Assembly: GCA_950295325.1 (NCBI GenBank)
Contig: OX485808.1
Coordinates: 2,484,501 to 2,548,500 of the forward strand
Length of the DNA: 64,000 nt
From: Polytrichum commune
Taxonomy: Eukaryota > Streptophyta > Polytrichopsida > Polytrichales > Polytrichaceae
Direction of reading: 5' to 3'
The notes below the pieces were generated by a model. The model had not been told where the DNA came from, ran no database searches, and saw only the letters and a list, made by a program, of their open reading frames with translations. Position numbers and translations under genes: made by a program. The stretch's first letter is position 1. Each line of letters starts with the position of its first letter. Of the stretch, positions 34,569-46,672 are shown in pieces.

Positions 34569-36260
34569 ATGATAAGGCCATTGTCTAATGAAATACATAA
34601 TGGTGTAGTATCATTGCTACCCGGGGGGTGGAATTTCTAAATGACGTGCGTGGGTCACTATGAAATTAAATCCCCTAGATATGAGAATTTTACAAAGAAA
34701 AGCAAATGTATACATATGAATGGCATGCTAGAAAATGGACTCATGTATTTATACTAAGCCTTTTAGATTAATATGATAAATGCCTCCACATATATAAAAA
34801 TTAATAATCATGAATCAAATAGGCCGTCGTCACTTTTATATTCCACTTTCACTTTTCAATGAGAAAGTTCTTGTACTTTTTCATCCATAGAATGTAACGC
34901 AATGATTGCATCAAACAAACAAAGACAAATTCACATTAACTTAGCCACAATCCAAAGAGAAAAAATTAAGGGAGCCCACAAGTGCTCCAAAAGCCTCTAG
35001 TTTGTAAAACCTGGAACCCAAATGCAAAAATCCTAACAAGAATGCACAAGATAGTCATTAAGGACTTTCACCATATGACAACAATGGACGAAAACATGAA
35101 TGGATGAAACTAACACATCTATTGTCAAAAAAAACTTTAAACTTTAGGGGGGCCTTTTTGTACATCTATGTATACTTTAAAATTGTAATAGCCTTTCTCA
35201 ATGTACATACCAGAGAAAAATAATACCTCTCCCTTGTATACTATGTATGCTAATGCCTCAAATAATACCCCTTATTACACTCATGTTAGTTCGTACGTTG
35301 TATGAAGTGTCCACCCCTTGGGCATTGCTACAAAAGGGATGGAGCACATGGAATGTAGCCAAATGGCTTTGTATTAGTAAATCTAGTGTTGAGCAAATCC
35401 AAAAGAAACGTCTTCTAGATGCTGAACTATATGTAGAAGGAAGCTCCAAAGTGATTTTAGGCCACTTGAGGAGGGAATGTGCGAGAGTGATGACAATTGG
35501 AGGATTTAGTACTAGCACGGAGGCATGCAAAATTAGTTAGGCATGAATTTGCCAATGAGATTAGTGTTTAGATTGTGTGACGACAATTTAGAGGTGTGTG
35601 TGAAGAAGAAGAAACCTCTTTTTACACAAAACAATATTCAACTCAGTTAGACTTTGTCAAATCTCACGAAAATTGGACCGTTGCGAATTGGAAGCAAGTG
35701 GTTTTTCATAGGAGACTAAGATCAATTGTTTTACTCAAATGGTCGTTATTGGTGTTGGGCTCGAGACGGAGAGGGTCTTATAGATCAATCAACCATGAAA
35801 ACGCTAAAATACGGATGAGGATCATTAATTGTTCGGGGTTGAATGCATGCAATTGGACCTCAAGATAAAAGGTAGAATAAATCAATGTGTATATTGTGAA
35901 TTATTGGAGGCCAATCTCTATGGCATGGATGCATCTAGAATCATTTTTCAACATGACAATGATCCTAACATACATCAAATACAATGAAAGAGTGATTATC
36001 TAAACAATATTTTAATGTTTTAAAGTGGCCCACTCAATCGTCCGACCTAAACCCTATAGAGCACCTATGAGCAACAATAAAACAAAGCTCAATCGTTATC
36101 CAACACCTCCATTTAAGAGTTTTGTAGAATTATGGGAGCGTGTCTTTGAGGCCTTCCATTCTATCACTTCCATAGATTGAAGAAGCTCTATGAGAGCATG
36201 CTACGAAGAATGCAGGTAGTTGTTTATGCAGAGGGCAAGTGTATTGATTTTTGAGTGTGT
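34569..36260 (+). pseudogene. Tc1-like (DD34E) transposase pseudogene 2, split by element B5
   Basis: An ATG at 34569 opens MIRPLSNEIHNGVVSLLQ, the start of a Tc1-type helix-turn-helix. The frame is interrupted at 34621 by element B5 and resumes after it (from 35332) as KGWSTWNVAKWLCISKSSVE and IQKKRLL. Further on, with frame changes and stops, come SNGRYWCWARDGEGLIDQST near 35745, FQHDNDPNIH near 35950 and KWPTQSSDLNPIEHL near 36030. The distance from the second Asp codon (FQHD) to the Glu codon (NPIE) is 101 bases, one short of 34 codons, so the ancestor was DD34E with a later 1 base deletion. The first catalytic Asp region (VFIGD) has also decayed. A TIR-like sequence (GACTCGGATTTGTGAGTC) lies at about 36467-36484. 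Dead copy. Confidence 0.85.
34621..35322 (-). mobile_element. Element family B, copy 5, inside a Tc1 transposase
   Basis: 702 bp, starting CCGGGGGGTGGAATTTC and ending GTGTCCACCCCTTGGG, flanked by an exact 9 bp direct repeat CATTGCTAC (34612-34620 and 35323-35331). Removing the element and one repeat keeps the transposase helix-turn-helix in frame, which confirms both ends. 9 bp duplications are typical of Mutator-like elements. No protein is encoded. Confidence 0.92.
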
Positions 36261-37651
36261 ATAGACTCACAAGTCCAAAAGTAAGTCATTGAGGTGCTTG
36301 AATTCAAACTTTGAGTGTTTCCATATGTTATGTATACTTTTATTTGTCATTTTCCATGTGATTAATCAACAAAACTTCTATTATTTACAGTAAATTTAAG
36401 TTTGTTTAATTATTCACTCCATGTGTTTGCATTGCTTATTTACCAAAAAAATTCAAACACTGACTCGGATTTGTGAGTCTTGTGGTCACTTATCGTATGT
36501 GGTTGACTAGCTTGGGGTATTAAGGCACTTGTACACATGTAACCAACGGCCGTGAGAGAAATGATTTAGGGTTTCTCATGGTCATGGGCATCGGTCCGGA
36601 AACCATGACGAAGAGAAATCAACACCACTTTTTGAAATTTTTGGTCACTGGGCACCGGAATGTAGTGGTTTTGATGAAGATATATAATTAACATACTTAA
36701 ATTTTTTTAGTCATTACATACTAGAGAAATTAAATGACTGAAAGTAAAAGAACCTAAGAATATTTTTATAATGACATGGTCACTTTCATTTTATATTGAG
36801 ACAACCTATTTGGGTTCTTGTGCCACAAAATATGAGTGAGCAACAAACATTTTCCATCTAATATGAACACACAGGAATTCATGTCACTTCCTCATCCATT
36901 CTTTGACATGACCACTTCTATTTTCGGTGACCTTGTGTATAACAAAGTGGGACCAACACTCATTTGTCAAACAATGAGAGAAATTAGAAAACGATGGTCA
37001 TGGTCACTAATCACTAGTGTAAACATGCCCTTAGTTGCGCACTTCATTAAGTTGGTCATCATTTGGTTTTGTGCATGTCATTTCATCTTAGGTATACAAC
37101 CCAAGCTTCCTCACATACCATTACATTCATTCACGAAGCTTGGACAAGGCATGTGAAGAAAGAAGGGTTCTTATTTTGACCTAAACAATGAACTTTTCCA
37201 TGCATATTACAAATGTCTAACATACATAGCCTCAAACACTAACATAAGTCTTGTTTGAATGTGACAATGCTCTTTTTAAAACACTAGTTGATACATGAGT
37301 AGGCACACATAAATCCCATTCTAAACACATGTATGTCCCAAAATCGGATTCCTATGTGTACCACTTAAAGAAAAAAGGAATTGCACTTTGATTAAAGATC
37401 CAAGGTGCATACAAACTCTAATTACCACTTTCAATTGACATTCTTCATCATTTAGAAATGATAGCATAATGGATCATCCGACTCGTGGATCCAACAATCA
37501 CATAGATTTGTGGCATTGCAAGCGCCCACAATACGCACACTAAGTATCTTACTTAGACCCCACCAATTTTGCATATGAATTGAAGGTCAATGGTTTATTG
37601 ATCTTTTAATTGTTCACATGGGATCAAAGGACATGGGGAGAGACTAATGCC
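36261..37651. other. No gene recognised
   Basis: A 106-codon + frame (36836-37156) has no recognisable product. Possible right TIR of the preceding Tc1 element at about 36467-36484. Confidence 0.4.
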
Positions 37652-37845
37652 CTGCCCACACTTAATGGTGGGCACAACTAGTAGACAACTCCCACCATTA
37701 TGGGACACTTGTATGTTTGCTTTTAGCTAGTAAACATTTCAAGCTTGAGTACGTTACATCAAATTGTTGGCTAGAAGTGACGGAATAATATCCCATACTG
37801 CTGGGAGTCACCTAGTGGCTATGCCCACCAATAAGTGTGGGCAAG
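37652..37845. mobile_element. TIR element I
   Basis: 194 bp with inverted ends CTGCCCACACTTAATGGTGG and CCACCAATAAGTGTGGGCAA; the match extends further inward with gaps (CAACTCCC against GGGAGT). No coding content and no clear target duplication. Confidence 0.68.
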
Positions 37846-39704
37846 ATTTAAGTTTTCTTACACATGAATGTATAATTGTGTTAAATGGCCAAACAAAAGT
37901 GCACCCCCTCCCCTGACCCCACCCCTAGGAATGCCATAGGGGTGACTATGTGAAGTGAATGTGGTGGAAGATTTACATTGTTTATGAAACTAAAATATTG
38001 TCACCTCCACTACTACATAGTGAAAGTTGCAGTATTTTGTCTACAACTCCCATCAATTGTCACCATGAACTTTTATAATCAATGATAAATAGTTTTTTTT
38101 TAAAACAAAAAAATTACATCTAATTCAAGAAGGGTTACTTCTCCATCTTTATTTGCAATATCAATTTGATCAACGTATTTAAAATGGACGGTCAAATGAT
38201 TGTAGGGTCGCTTTATGGAAGGGGCTCGTCATATGTCCTATCCCTAAAAGGAATTTCTCGCAATAAGTTTGACTGAATCCCCACTTTTGAAGGAAGAACC
38301 CATATTTTCTACTTCTCACACCCATGTCAAAGGACTTTAAACAAACTAGCAATGAAGTTCTCCTTTACTTCTATTTCGAGGCTACAAAAACTTGGAAAAA
38401 AATTGAGTTCTTTTTTTAAGTGTCATTTTATTTGTAGATTACACATGTGATGAGCATGATGTACCTAGATACGACATGGGCATCTAGATGGTAAACAAAA
38501 TGAAAAAAAATCTTAGTTAATTTACGATGAAACATGTCAATGTCTAAAATTCAAAGCAATCTTGCAATGTCTGTTGGTAATAATGAGAGTGGGTAACCCA
38601 CCTTACATTCCCCCAATTCCTCGCCGATTCTGCCCTTTCTCTATTGTTAACTCTCATGGTTGGTGAAGGTGCTCTTACCTCTTTACGATCCCCCCTTTTG
38701 TTTTGGGAAATATTCAAAGTAATTCATAAACAAGTAGAAGGTCTTGACTTGTCAAGTTGGATTGTGCAAAGGAAGTAATGCTTGGTGAAAGGTGGGGATA
38801 TTTTTCATCAAAGGTGAGAGAAGATTTCCTTACAAAGCACCTCACCGACATACCAAATATTAATAATTCGGCCTCGAGGACTGCCTAATTTTCTGCACTT
38901 CTGAACTCAACAAACTTTATAATATGGCTTTTGTGAGCCATATTGGTGTGGATGGTATCCTTCCAAGCCTTGTGGTTGGTATCCCTCTAAGTCTTGTGGC
39001 CACTTTGTTCCACAACCATGGCTTCACAAATGAAAATGAGACCACATATGGTGCACAAGATGTGCCATAAAGTAGCCCATCTAAACAAATTCTAGACTTG
39101 AGTCTCTATCTAGAGATAGTTCTAATGCCACTAAAGGACATATACCACATGCTAAAAACTCATATTAATTTTGGTGAAACTATGAAATTCAAGGGATTGG
39201 ACTTGGTTTTTCAAGAACAAATCATCATAGCTCGATAGAAATGGATTTAGCTACATTCAGAACCTTTGGGACTTTGAGAACAACCAATCCTTAGTAACGA
39301 TAGAAATTATTGAAATATTCAAACTTGATCATAAGGAGTTGAGGGCAATTGAATCCAGGACAAACTCCAAGTTTCTCAACTAATGGAAACTATAAGTCCA
39401 AGAAAGCAACATTCAAGCTCCCATTGGTGGTAGGGTGGCTTTTTTTAGAACACTAGGCAAGATGCTCACTTGGTGGTTATCTTCCAAAGCATAAGACTTT
39501 TAGACCAATCATTGACGAGTGCTCATTGCCCCCCCCCCCCCCCCAAACTTTCAAGTGTTTCCAAATTATGGTCAACAACACATCAATGCTCGTATCTTAG
39601 ATATGGACTCACCCAAGGAATTAGGCATCAATGTCAAAGCTCGATGATTCAAGTTGTTTAGATTTTGCACCATTAGTAAGGGGGAAAATACCAAGCCTTG
39701 ATGT
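37846..39704. other. No gene recognised; C run
   Basis: AT-rich. A 14-15 bp C run lies at about 39529-39543. Sequence after about 39200 may belong to the adjacent LINE relic, but I could not follow a frame. Confidence 0.4.
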
Positions 39705-40400
39705 ATGCATAGGGAGAAGAGAAACTTTAGGTATGGATCCCATTTGATTCAAATGAAAACCAGGACAAGATTTCGCAAGCTACAAATCCGCCATTGGAAG
39801 AAATGTCCTTCAGTCAAAAACCCACCACCATGTCAATTATTACCAAATGGCATGGCACTCTTATGCCTTGTATCACATTTAAATGGGGTAATGTATGGGA
39901 CAAAACACGGAGCAAAAAATAAGGTGCTTTCATATGGTCAATTTGGAATATAGTAGTTGCAGTGAATTCATGACGAGCAAATTTTATCATCAACATTGAT
40001 GATAAATGCCACATGTGTAGTGTCGACATTCTAGAAACCATTACCATAGATTCTAGGATTGTAGGATGACCCGCAAAGCATGGAACCTCTCCATCGGTAT
40101 CATCAATATCATGCATGCAAAATCCAGGGCAAAAGGGGCCTTGGAAACCTCTTGATTGGCAATATGGGATTTGTTTCGGAAAGAGAATTCCCTCCTCACT
40201 TAGCAATTATCCAATTACTACACATAGGTATCACATTGTGGACCATTTGGGTGAAAACAAATGACCTCATGCTCAATAACAATAGATGGGATGCCAATAT
40301 TATGGGTTCCTTCTTGCAATTGAATTTTCAATTTGTGCCAAAAAGAAAAGGAAAAGATAGGATGCTAAGAAAACATAACAAATGACATGGCAAAGCTTGT
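39705..40400 (+). pseudogene. LINE C-terminal relic (family 2, plus copy)
   Basis: The + strand shows, with frame changes, KCHMCSVDILETITIDSRIV near 40010, resembling the CxxC...ET zinc-binding region of plant LINE proteins, followed by GITLWTIWVKTNDLMLNNNR near 40230 (compare LWTIRIGRNDKVFNRE-type sequence in the relic at 9490). Catalytic domains are not visible. The 130-codon minus frame (39814-40206) is an antisense shadow. Confidence 0.5.
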
Positions 40401-40589
40401 CTTGAGTATGCTAGAATCGCATGGAAAATTGCTCACAAAGACATGGATAGGCCATTTATCCATGACCATGGACTTGGAAACTATGACAAAGTTTGGGGAG
40501 GGGAGGAACTTCTCTACCACCAAGTTAACACTAGAAGTATGTGTTGGAACACCAAAACTCCTAATGTGGGCTTAGTTAAGCATGTATAG

Positions 40590-41310
40590 ATTACATGTTA
40601 TGGGTTACATTTCTTCCATTATTGGGTGCATCCAAGAGAGCTTGCCAAATTCTCATTTTGGGGTCCCTAGCGGATTTGTAAGTTTTTTTTTGGAATCGAA
40701 ATAAACTCTTTTCAATTATCTCAAAACAAAAAATGCCACAAGTAATGCCAATTATAATTCCTTCCACAACATATAAAGTTGTTTTTATTGAATCTAGCTC
40801 TAACCTCCTTAAATATCTTCCAGACTTTCCTCAAAATTCTACATTCCATGAAGCAATGTTTATTTGATCCCACAAGGTTGTGTTTTCAGTTGTGACATTT
40901 AATTTTCCTTTGATGTTTGGACAAACTCTTTCTAGAAATCATGACAAACTTGATTGAAATTTTGAATCTCAAAGTGTATACCCACAAACCCTCTCCCTAA
41001 ACCGCCTTGGTATATATAATGAGGTCATATGGATGAGGTACATAGCCTTGAGTTCATGCCATTGATCTTTGTTGGAAACCTTGTCATTGGGTTGAATCCA
41101 AATGGTCTAGAGCGTCATGCCACAAAGAAGATGCCAAATTTTAATATTCATGAAATTTTTATTGGGAATTTATTTCACCAAAAGGGGCATGTTTCCAATG
41201 AAAGCTATCGTAATTGCATTCCTCACCCCGTACAGTTGATACATGATAAAAGTGGCCCACCACCATGTCTTCCTAGCTTTAATGCAATCCCTAAACTTTT
41301 GATTGATTGA
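40590..41310 (-). pseudogene. LINE C-terminal relic (family 2, minus copy)
   Basis: The minus strand of 41029-41310 aligns with the + relic at 9322-9600 (shared W-WATFIM-like block, FHWK, IKIWHLLC). It continues toward lower coordinates with a decayed zinc-binding region (NKHCFMECRILRKVWKIF near 40830-40880). Stops and frame changes are frequent. It lies tail to tail with the + relic at 39705-40400. Confidence 0.5.
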
Positions 41311-41739
41311 TTGATTGATTCACAATGTTGTTTTTTTCCCTCCTGAAGAACAAATTCCTTTCAAACTACCATGAGCCATGGCTTTCTTGATGGTATAAAT
41401 AAGAACCTCTTCAGAATTAAAAAATAAAAATGTATGGAGCAAATGGGCAGCCATGTCCAACCCCTCTTTCAATTTTTATTTTTATTTTTTTCTTGGGCTA
41501 CCATCAAATTTGGTTGCTGTAGATGCATTACCAGAAAAGGTTTTGACCCAAAAAATCAACATTTCATTAATGCCCATTTTTTGCATGGCATGAAATAGAA
41601 ATCTCCAATTTGCACAACCAATCTTGGGGTGGATATGTGGTTTGAAGTGGATAAACCCCCCAAGTGTCATCTTTGTTTCTCATTACAATGATTCAAGATC
41701 CAAGCAACATCCTAGGACCTTGATTTTGTTTTATTTTCT

Positions 41740-41835
41740 AACTGTTTATTTATGGTCTCGAGATAAGAGGCCGACAAGCCAACGCCAAGAATGAATTAAG
41801 AACCAAGAAGACACATCAACTTGGAGGGGAGGGCC
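41740..41835 (-). repeat. LINE 3' tail fragment
   Basis: GTCTCGAGATAAGAGGCCGA, then CAAGCCAACGCCAAGAATGA and ATTAAGAACCAAGAAGACAC, is the reverse complement of the LINE 3' end at 9900-9990. Detached from any coding part. Confidence 0.55.
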
Positions 41836-41903
41836 AAGGACCTCCATTGAGAATTGCATTGATCATATCTACAAGTTAATCATATCTCATTTATTATTGT
41901 CTT

Positions 41904-41952
41904 AATAATTTTCATAAGCTAGTGCTCTCAGCACTAGCTTATGAAAATTATT
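41904..41952. repeat. Perfect 49 bp palindrome (23 bp arms, 3 bp loop)
   Basis: 41904-41926 is the exact reverse complement of 41930-41952, separated by CTC. The inner arms read AAGCTAGTGCT / AGCACTAGCTT. No mismatch is present, unlike the old foldback elements in this window, so the structure is probably young. It could extrude as a cruciform or fold as an RNA hairpin, but nothing shows transcription. Confidence 0.95.
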
Positions 41953-44506
41953 TAGGGTGTCCCTAACTTATCCATTCACTTTTGAACTATAAAGGAATGT
42001 CCGGTGTGTCCTCAAAAGCTCAAAATTACGAACATGTCCATATATCCACATGTTAACTCAACTTGATGCCCAAGGAAACATGACGTTTTTCATCAAGCAT
42101 GTCACACCAATGCCTTTTAAGGTATGTAGGTGTTATTTGATTCGTTTTCCATGTTCTTCAGGTTCTACAGATTAGATTCACACAACAAAATTTGTGCTGC
42201 ATTAGCAAATCTACAATGAAACATTTTCCAAAACCATATTGAAATTCGGACCTCCCCTAATTTAGTTATGGCTATCAGAAATGCATGTTTGTTAATTTCT
42301 TAATCAAATACAAAGGTTCTCCCAATTGCATGCACTATTGAATGTAAAGGAGTCATCAATATTTGAAGACATAGTCCAATCTGTATTAAACATGTTTGCT
42401 CTTTGAATCACATAACAATCTACATATAGGGACCCGATTCAAAAAATTGAGCCACTTAAGACCCATCTACTTATGGAATCGGACGGGAATGTCCAAATAG
42501 ACCACGGTGAAACACTTGAGTGCATTACAAAGATCCTTCAAGCATAAAACGAAGATTTGGATGTGTCGCGGTGTGAGAGGTGGCTTAAGCTTGCATGGTG
42601 GCAATGACAATGCAAAGTTAGGGTTAGGGTTGTCGATGGGCCCTCCCCCTACAACACTTTGACTCGAGACTCTCTACAAGGCCATCATAATGAGACGATT
42701 CCAACTTTTTTCACGAATTCATGTGGATTTTGAGAGCCTATCTTCGAAGTCGACATGAGACCGTAATTATAAAAGGTGGAGTTGGGTGTTGAGAGCCTAG
42801 ATCCGCGTGACCCTTGGAATATGTGGGGTCGTGAAAGAACACCCTACCCCACTCACGACATCCCACCATGTAGGAAGGGCTCCTCGGGTTCCCTAGAACT
42901 AGAACCAAATATAACTTAGTCTACAACATAAGAGTGACGTGTATGACCACATATTCCCTAGTGCTTTTCAAAGATCTTGTCCAAATGATGAATGCCATAA
43001 GTCTTCTTGAATAGTTGAGCCCGCTTCAACATTTGAGAGCCACTCGTTCGAAATTACTGCAGGCCCCACTCCGTAGAGTTCCAAGTACACACGGAAAGTC
43101 TTGATTAGATGAAGTCATTGAATAGTTCGGAAGTGTCACACACACCACTCGAAGAAGATGTTCTTGGAGATTATATTGCCGTTTTTTTTCTTTCTATTTT
43201 GGTTCTTTTGGGTGGAAATGAAAATCTTGATATTTTTAAACTAAAAATGTGAATATATAAGTTTGTACTTCTCAAATGTGTATCATATTCTTTTGTCAAG
43301 GCATGATTTAAGGTGGAGTTTCATGTACCCATCAATTCATCCATTTTCAAGATTGCACGAGTGCATGTCCACTTGGTGAACACACACATTATATAGTTGT
43401 TAATAACTATTCTAATCTAATAATATCATGTGACAATGCTTCATCTGAATCTCACTTGTTTTCATATTAAATATGCTTACTGACAAACATCCATAAGGTA
43501 TCATTCTAGCACCTTACATGACATGTATGGTCCCACCCAACTTGGTCACTTAGTTGAATAATGTTATGAATGGTCCCTTGCATTAAGTGTGGTAAAGAAA
43601 TGGACAGTTTGGACATAATCTTTTAAGATATTGTTTACATAATGACCCACAACTTGGTGGAATTGGATGGGTGTCAATCCTTCAAATCTCCAACACGATT
43701 ATTACTCTAGGTTGCAAATTTGTGGTTTTGACCACTAGATGTATCCATAATGGGCATTCAAAAATTATCAATTTGGTGGTTTCATAACATCACTTGGCAC
43801 TAGGGTGTTGCTACCCTAGTGCTAGGAATCGGGAAGAATTATTCTCCACTTATGCTAGGTCATTATTGTAAAATGAGTAGTACTAAGCCTGAGTATTGTT
43901 TACCTTGCAAAAGGGAAACAACCATGTGAATCTTGATACCGAAAATGGTGTACAATTTTATCATAAACAATTCAATGGCAGGCTCGTATTATGCATCCTT
44001 GACACCTCACCAAATAACTAAGGCCACATTTGCCCAATTCAAGGCCCGGGGCCCACAATTTGTAGGCTCTTTTTTTAGAAAGAGAGCAACCATGCTAGGT
44101 TGTACAATATTAGAGTAAAGGCACCCATAACTGATCACTCGAGAGATTTTAAACAAGATCTAGAGAAGTATAAGGCAGTGCAAATTTTGTCCCATGTAGA
44201 AAGATGTAGGAATCAGGAGGATTGCAATTTTTTTGCTGATTTTATTTCTTAAATTGAAATTGCATTGAAGTTTTGAAGAGAAATGTTGGTCCAAACATAT
44301 TACCAATGTCTAGAGTTTGTCATAACCACTCATTTTAACAACTTATGGGATACAAGTGGGTCGAGGTGAATGTGAGAATGACACGTGGCAATTTTTGAGG
44401 GGAAAATAATTATTTTGTGTCAGAATAGAGAGCCCTCTATGGTATTCAAAAAAGGAATAAGGATCTAGAAAATCATTTGGGCTTTAATGTGATGGCATGA
44501 ACATCA
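41953..44506. other. No gene recognised
   Basis: 42600-43100 is richer in CG dinucleotides than its surroundings, but no frame or promoter is convincing. A short GTTAGGGTTAGGGTTG at about 42616 is only two telomere-like units. The 61-codon + frame (43933-44118) is unrecognised. Confidence 0.4.
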
Positions 44507-44920
44507 CTACTAGGATCGTGGGGCCTAGAAAACACGTCCCATTGGACACGGGCGGTCATTGTGACATGACCCCATTTACATGTATCGAGTCCAATCTATG
44601 ATGATTATGGATAGAACCTCGACATAAGTAAAATAAAAAGAACATCAATACTTCCGTTTTGTACTGGCATGAATGGGAACATGTTCTTCCTTCCCTTGAT
44701 CATGTTTTACCATGCGTCCAGGTAGGGGTACTTCTTTCCTTCCTTTCGGAAGGTGGGCTCCATTTGAGCAATACGTGTAATAAGTTGGAGGTGTGGTGTT
44801 TCATTAGTCTTGGTTGGGGGTGGTGTGTTTAGGTGTTTTTTTTAAGGGGGGGGGGCTAGGGGAAGTCCATCGGTTTCTGGTTATTGTCTAGTTTTTTTGT
44901 CTTAAATATTAGGTACAACA

Positions 44921-46510
44921 CAGTGACTCCAAAAACCGAGTCTATGCAAGAAATTCGAAACTTCAAATGACGATGCCGGAAACAAGAGTGATCGAAATGA
45001 AAAGCTATTAAAACAAAAATTATAGAGTATAAAGTTCTACACACCATTGTAATGATAAAATTATGATTTTAATTACAACAAAGTAGATAAAGATGTTGAA
45101 GAAAAGTATGTACATAGACTCGATTTTTGCACTACAGTGTAGAGGACAGTTAAAAATATGTCCATCGCCCTTTTGCAACTAAAACAACTGCAATTCAATC
45201 AGGCATGCTAGCATACAGTCCTCTACACTCATGTAGACTAATAGAGTCACAAACTTCTTGCACTCGAATCCATAATTGAAGAATACCACTGGGAGGACTA
45301 GAGTATGAGTTCAATCGTCGTTTCAATAAAGCCCATATGTGCTCAATAGAATTTAAATCAGGGGATTGTGCAGGCCACTCTAAAACACAAAATGGTTATT
45401 TCCCAAACTATTCTCGAACAATCTTGGTTGTATGCATGACAACATTGTCTTGTTGAAAAAAGATTTCTTCAAGATTGAACCCAAATGCAAGCAATGTACT
45501 ACACAAATCTTGCTCTAAAATTGCAATGTAGCCTCTAGCATTCAAGTGCCCTTGTATATTATGCAATGACCCCAATCCTCTACAAGTCAAACAACCCCAA
45601 AGCATTATAGAGCCTCCACCATGCTTCAAAGTTTGGTTCACAGCACGCACATGGATGTTTTCTTTGTACTCTATCCAACACCAAGTCCTCCCATCTAAAT
45701 TGAAACAGCATATTCTAGTTTCAACACTAAACACCGCCTGCTCCCAATCACTCATAGTCCAATCTTTGTGCATTTGAGCAAAGCGACATCTGTCTTTGAT
45801 GTTCTTCCAACTCAAAGCATGCTTCTTAACCTTTGTAATAAAAGATAATCCTTGTTCTCTCAACGCATTCCTCAAGGTATTGTCGCACATCTTTACACCC
45901 ATCTCTCTTAGAAGCACTTTGATGCCTCTGTTGTAGTTTCTAAACCGCCAACATTAACTAGTCGTGAAGCATAACGCTTCTCCCACTCTGTTAGGACCTT
46001 AGGACGACCTCCTTTAGACAATACTACACTCGTAGAAGACCTCTTTCTCACTTTATTAACTGTAAACTATGCCAAACCCACACTCTTTGCAATCTCTTTA
46101 CTACTCCTCCCCTTCTCTATCAAGGCTACAATATTTTTCTCTTTCTCTCGTGAAATAGGTCTCGTCTTTCTATACAGCCTCCACAAAGCCACAAGAAGTA
46201 TTCAACACGATACACACGAAACCCTCAAATTTTTTGACTCAAAACGATGAAGAAACAAGAAAATGAGAGTTCTCAAAGAAGGTAGCAAGTAATGCCTAAA
46301 AAACTGAGTCTATGCGACGTCGACATCGATATCTCTCTTCCTCTCACCGAAACCCTAATGAGGTTGATGACATCACCATAATATCAACTGAAAGTCAACT
46401 TCTAGTTCTTTTACAATGACATTTTACATTTCCTAAATAAATCATTACCTTTTTGTGAAATGCCCATGAAAAGTCCTTATTTGATGCATAGACTCGGGTT
46501 TTGGAGTCAA
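44921..46510 (-). mobile_element. Tc1-like element 1 (about 1.6 kb) with TIRs
   Basis: Terminal inverted repeats at 44924-44948 and 46485-46509 (TGACTCCAAAA...) match at 24 of 25 positions. The same core (AAAA-CGAGTCTATG) also occurs inside each end, inverted to the outer copy, at 45113-45129 and about 46299-46315. The related sequence at 48400-48420 (TATGTTTGGGACAAGGTATG) runs through the insertion point. A TA duplication is not directly adjacent to the ends as drawn, so the limits may be off by a few bases. Confidence 0.82.
45195..46165 (-). pseudogene. Tc1-like (DD34E) transposase pseudogene 1
   Basis: The minus strand reads from about 46165: IVALIEKGRSSKEIAKSVGL (helix-turn-helix) with one stop after the next Ala, then SKGGRPKVLTEWEKRY (GRPK linker). 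A 1 base frameshift near 45917 is followed by an open 169-codon segment (45408-45917) with WEQAVFSVETRICCF, DGRTWCW, LKHGGGSIMLWGC and IFFQQDN. Two in-frame stops follow, then EWPAQSPDLNSIEHIWALLK. Exactly 34 codons separate Asp of QQDN from Glu of SIEH, which is DD34E spacing. The first catalytic Asp appears as Val (FSVET instead of FSDET). The copy is inactive by three stops, one frameshift and the lost Asp. DD34E is the Tc1 type; plant mariner-like elements are usually DD39D. Confidence 0.92.
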
Positions 46511-46672
46511 GGTATGTGAGGTATTTGATGGCAGTTTGATAGATGTGCTTCACGAGTCTTTTGACTTAGCTTTTGGATATTTTTAGGTTTTCGACACTGG
46601 TAAATGGGGTCATGTTGCAATGACCGCCCAATTCAAACGGGAAGTGCATTCCTGGCCCCACAATCCTAGTAT

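Larger units (their letters stand above)
44507..46672. mobile_element. Element F2 with long inverted ends, host of a Tc1 element
   Basis: The left end (44507-44581) contains AGGATCGTGGGGCCTAGAAA and GACACGGGCGGTCATTGTGA. The right end (46600-46672) contains the inverted counterpart (TCATGTTGCAATGACCGCCC and GGCCCCACAATCCTAGT). The arms match F1 (6021-6195). The interior is a segment related to 48120-48480 plus the Tc1 element 44921-46510. Without the Tc1 element the unit would be about 0.6 kb. Confidence 0.68.

Noticed and set aside
39814-40206. 130-codon minus frame
   Set aside because: Antisense of a + strand LINE relic with a zinc-knuckle pattern; no recognisable product itself.
42616-42632. 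Telomere-like GTTAGGGTTAGGGTTG
   Set aside because: Only about two units; no array and no subtelomeric context.
44684-44702. Heat-shock-element-like GGAACATGTTCTTCC
   Set aside because: Spacing between GAA and TTC is four bases instead of two, and it lies in a repeat far from the HSFB gene.
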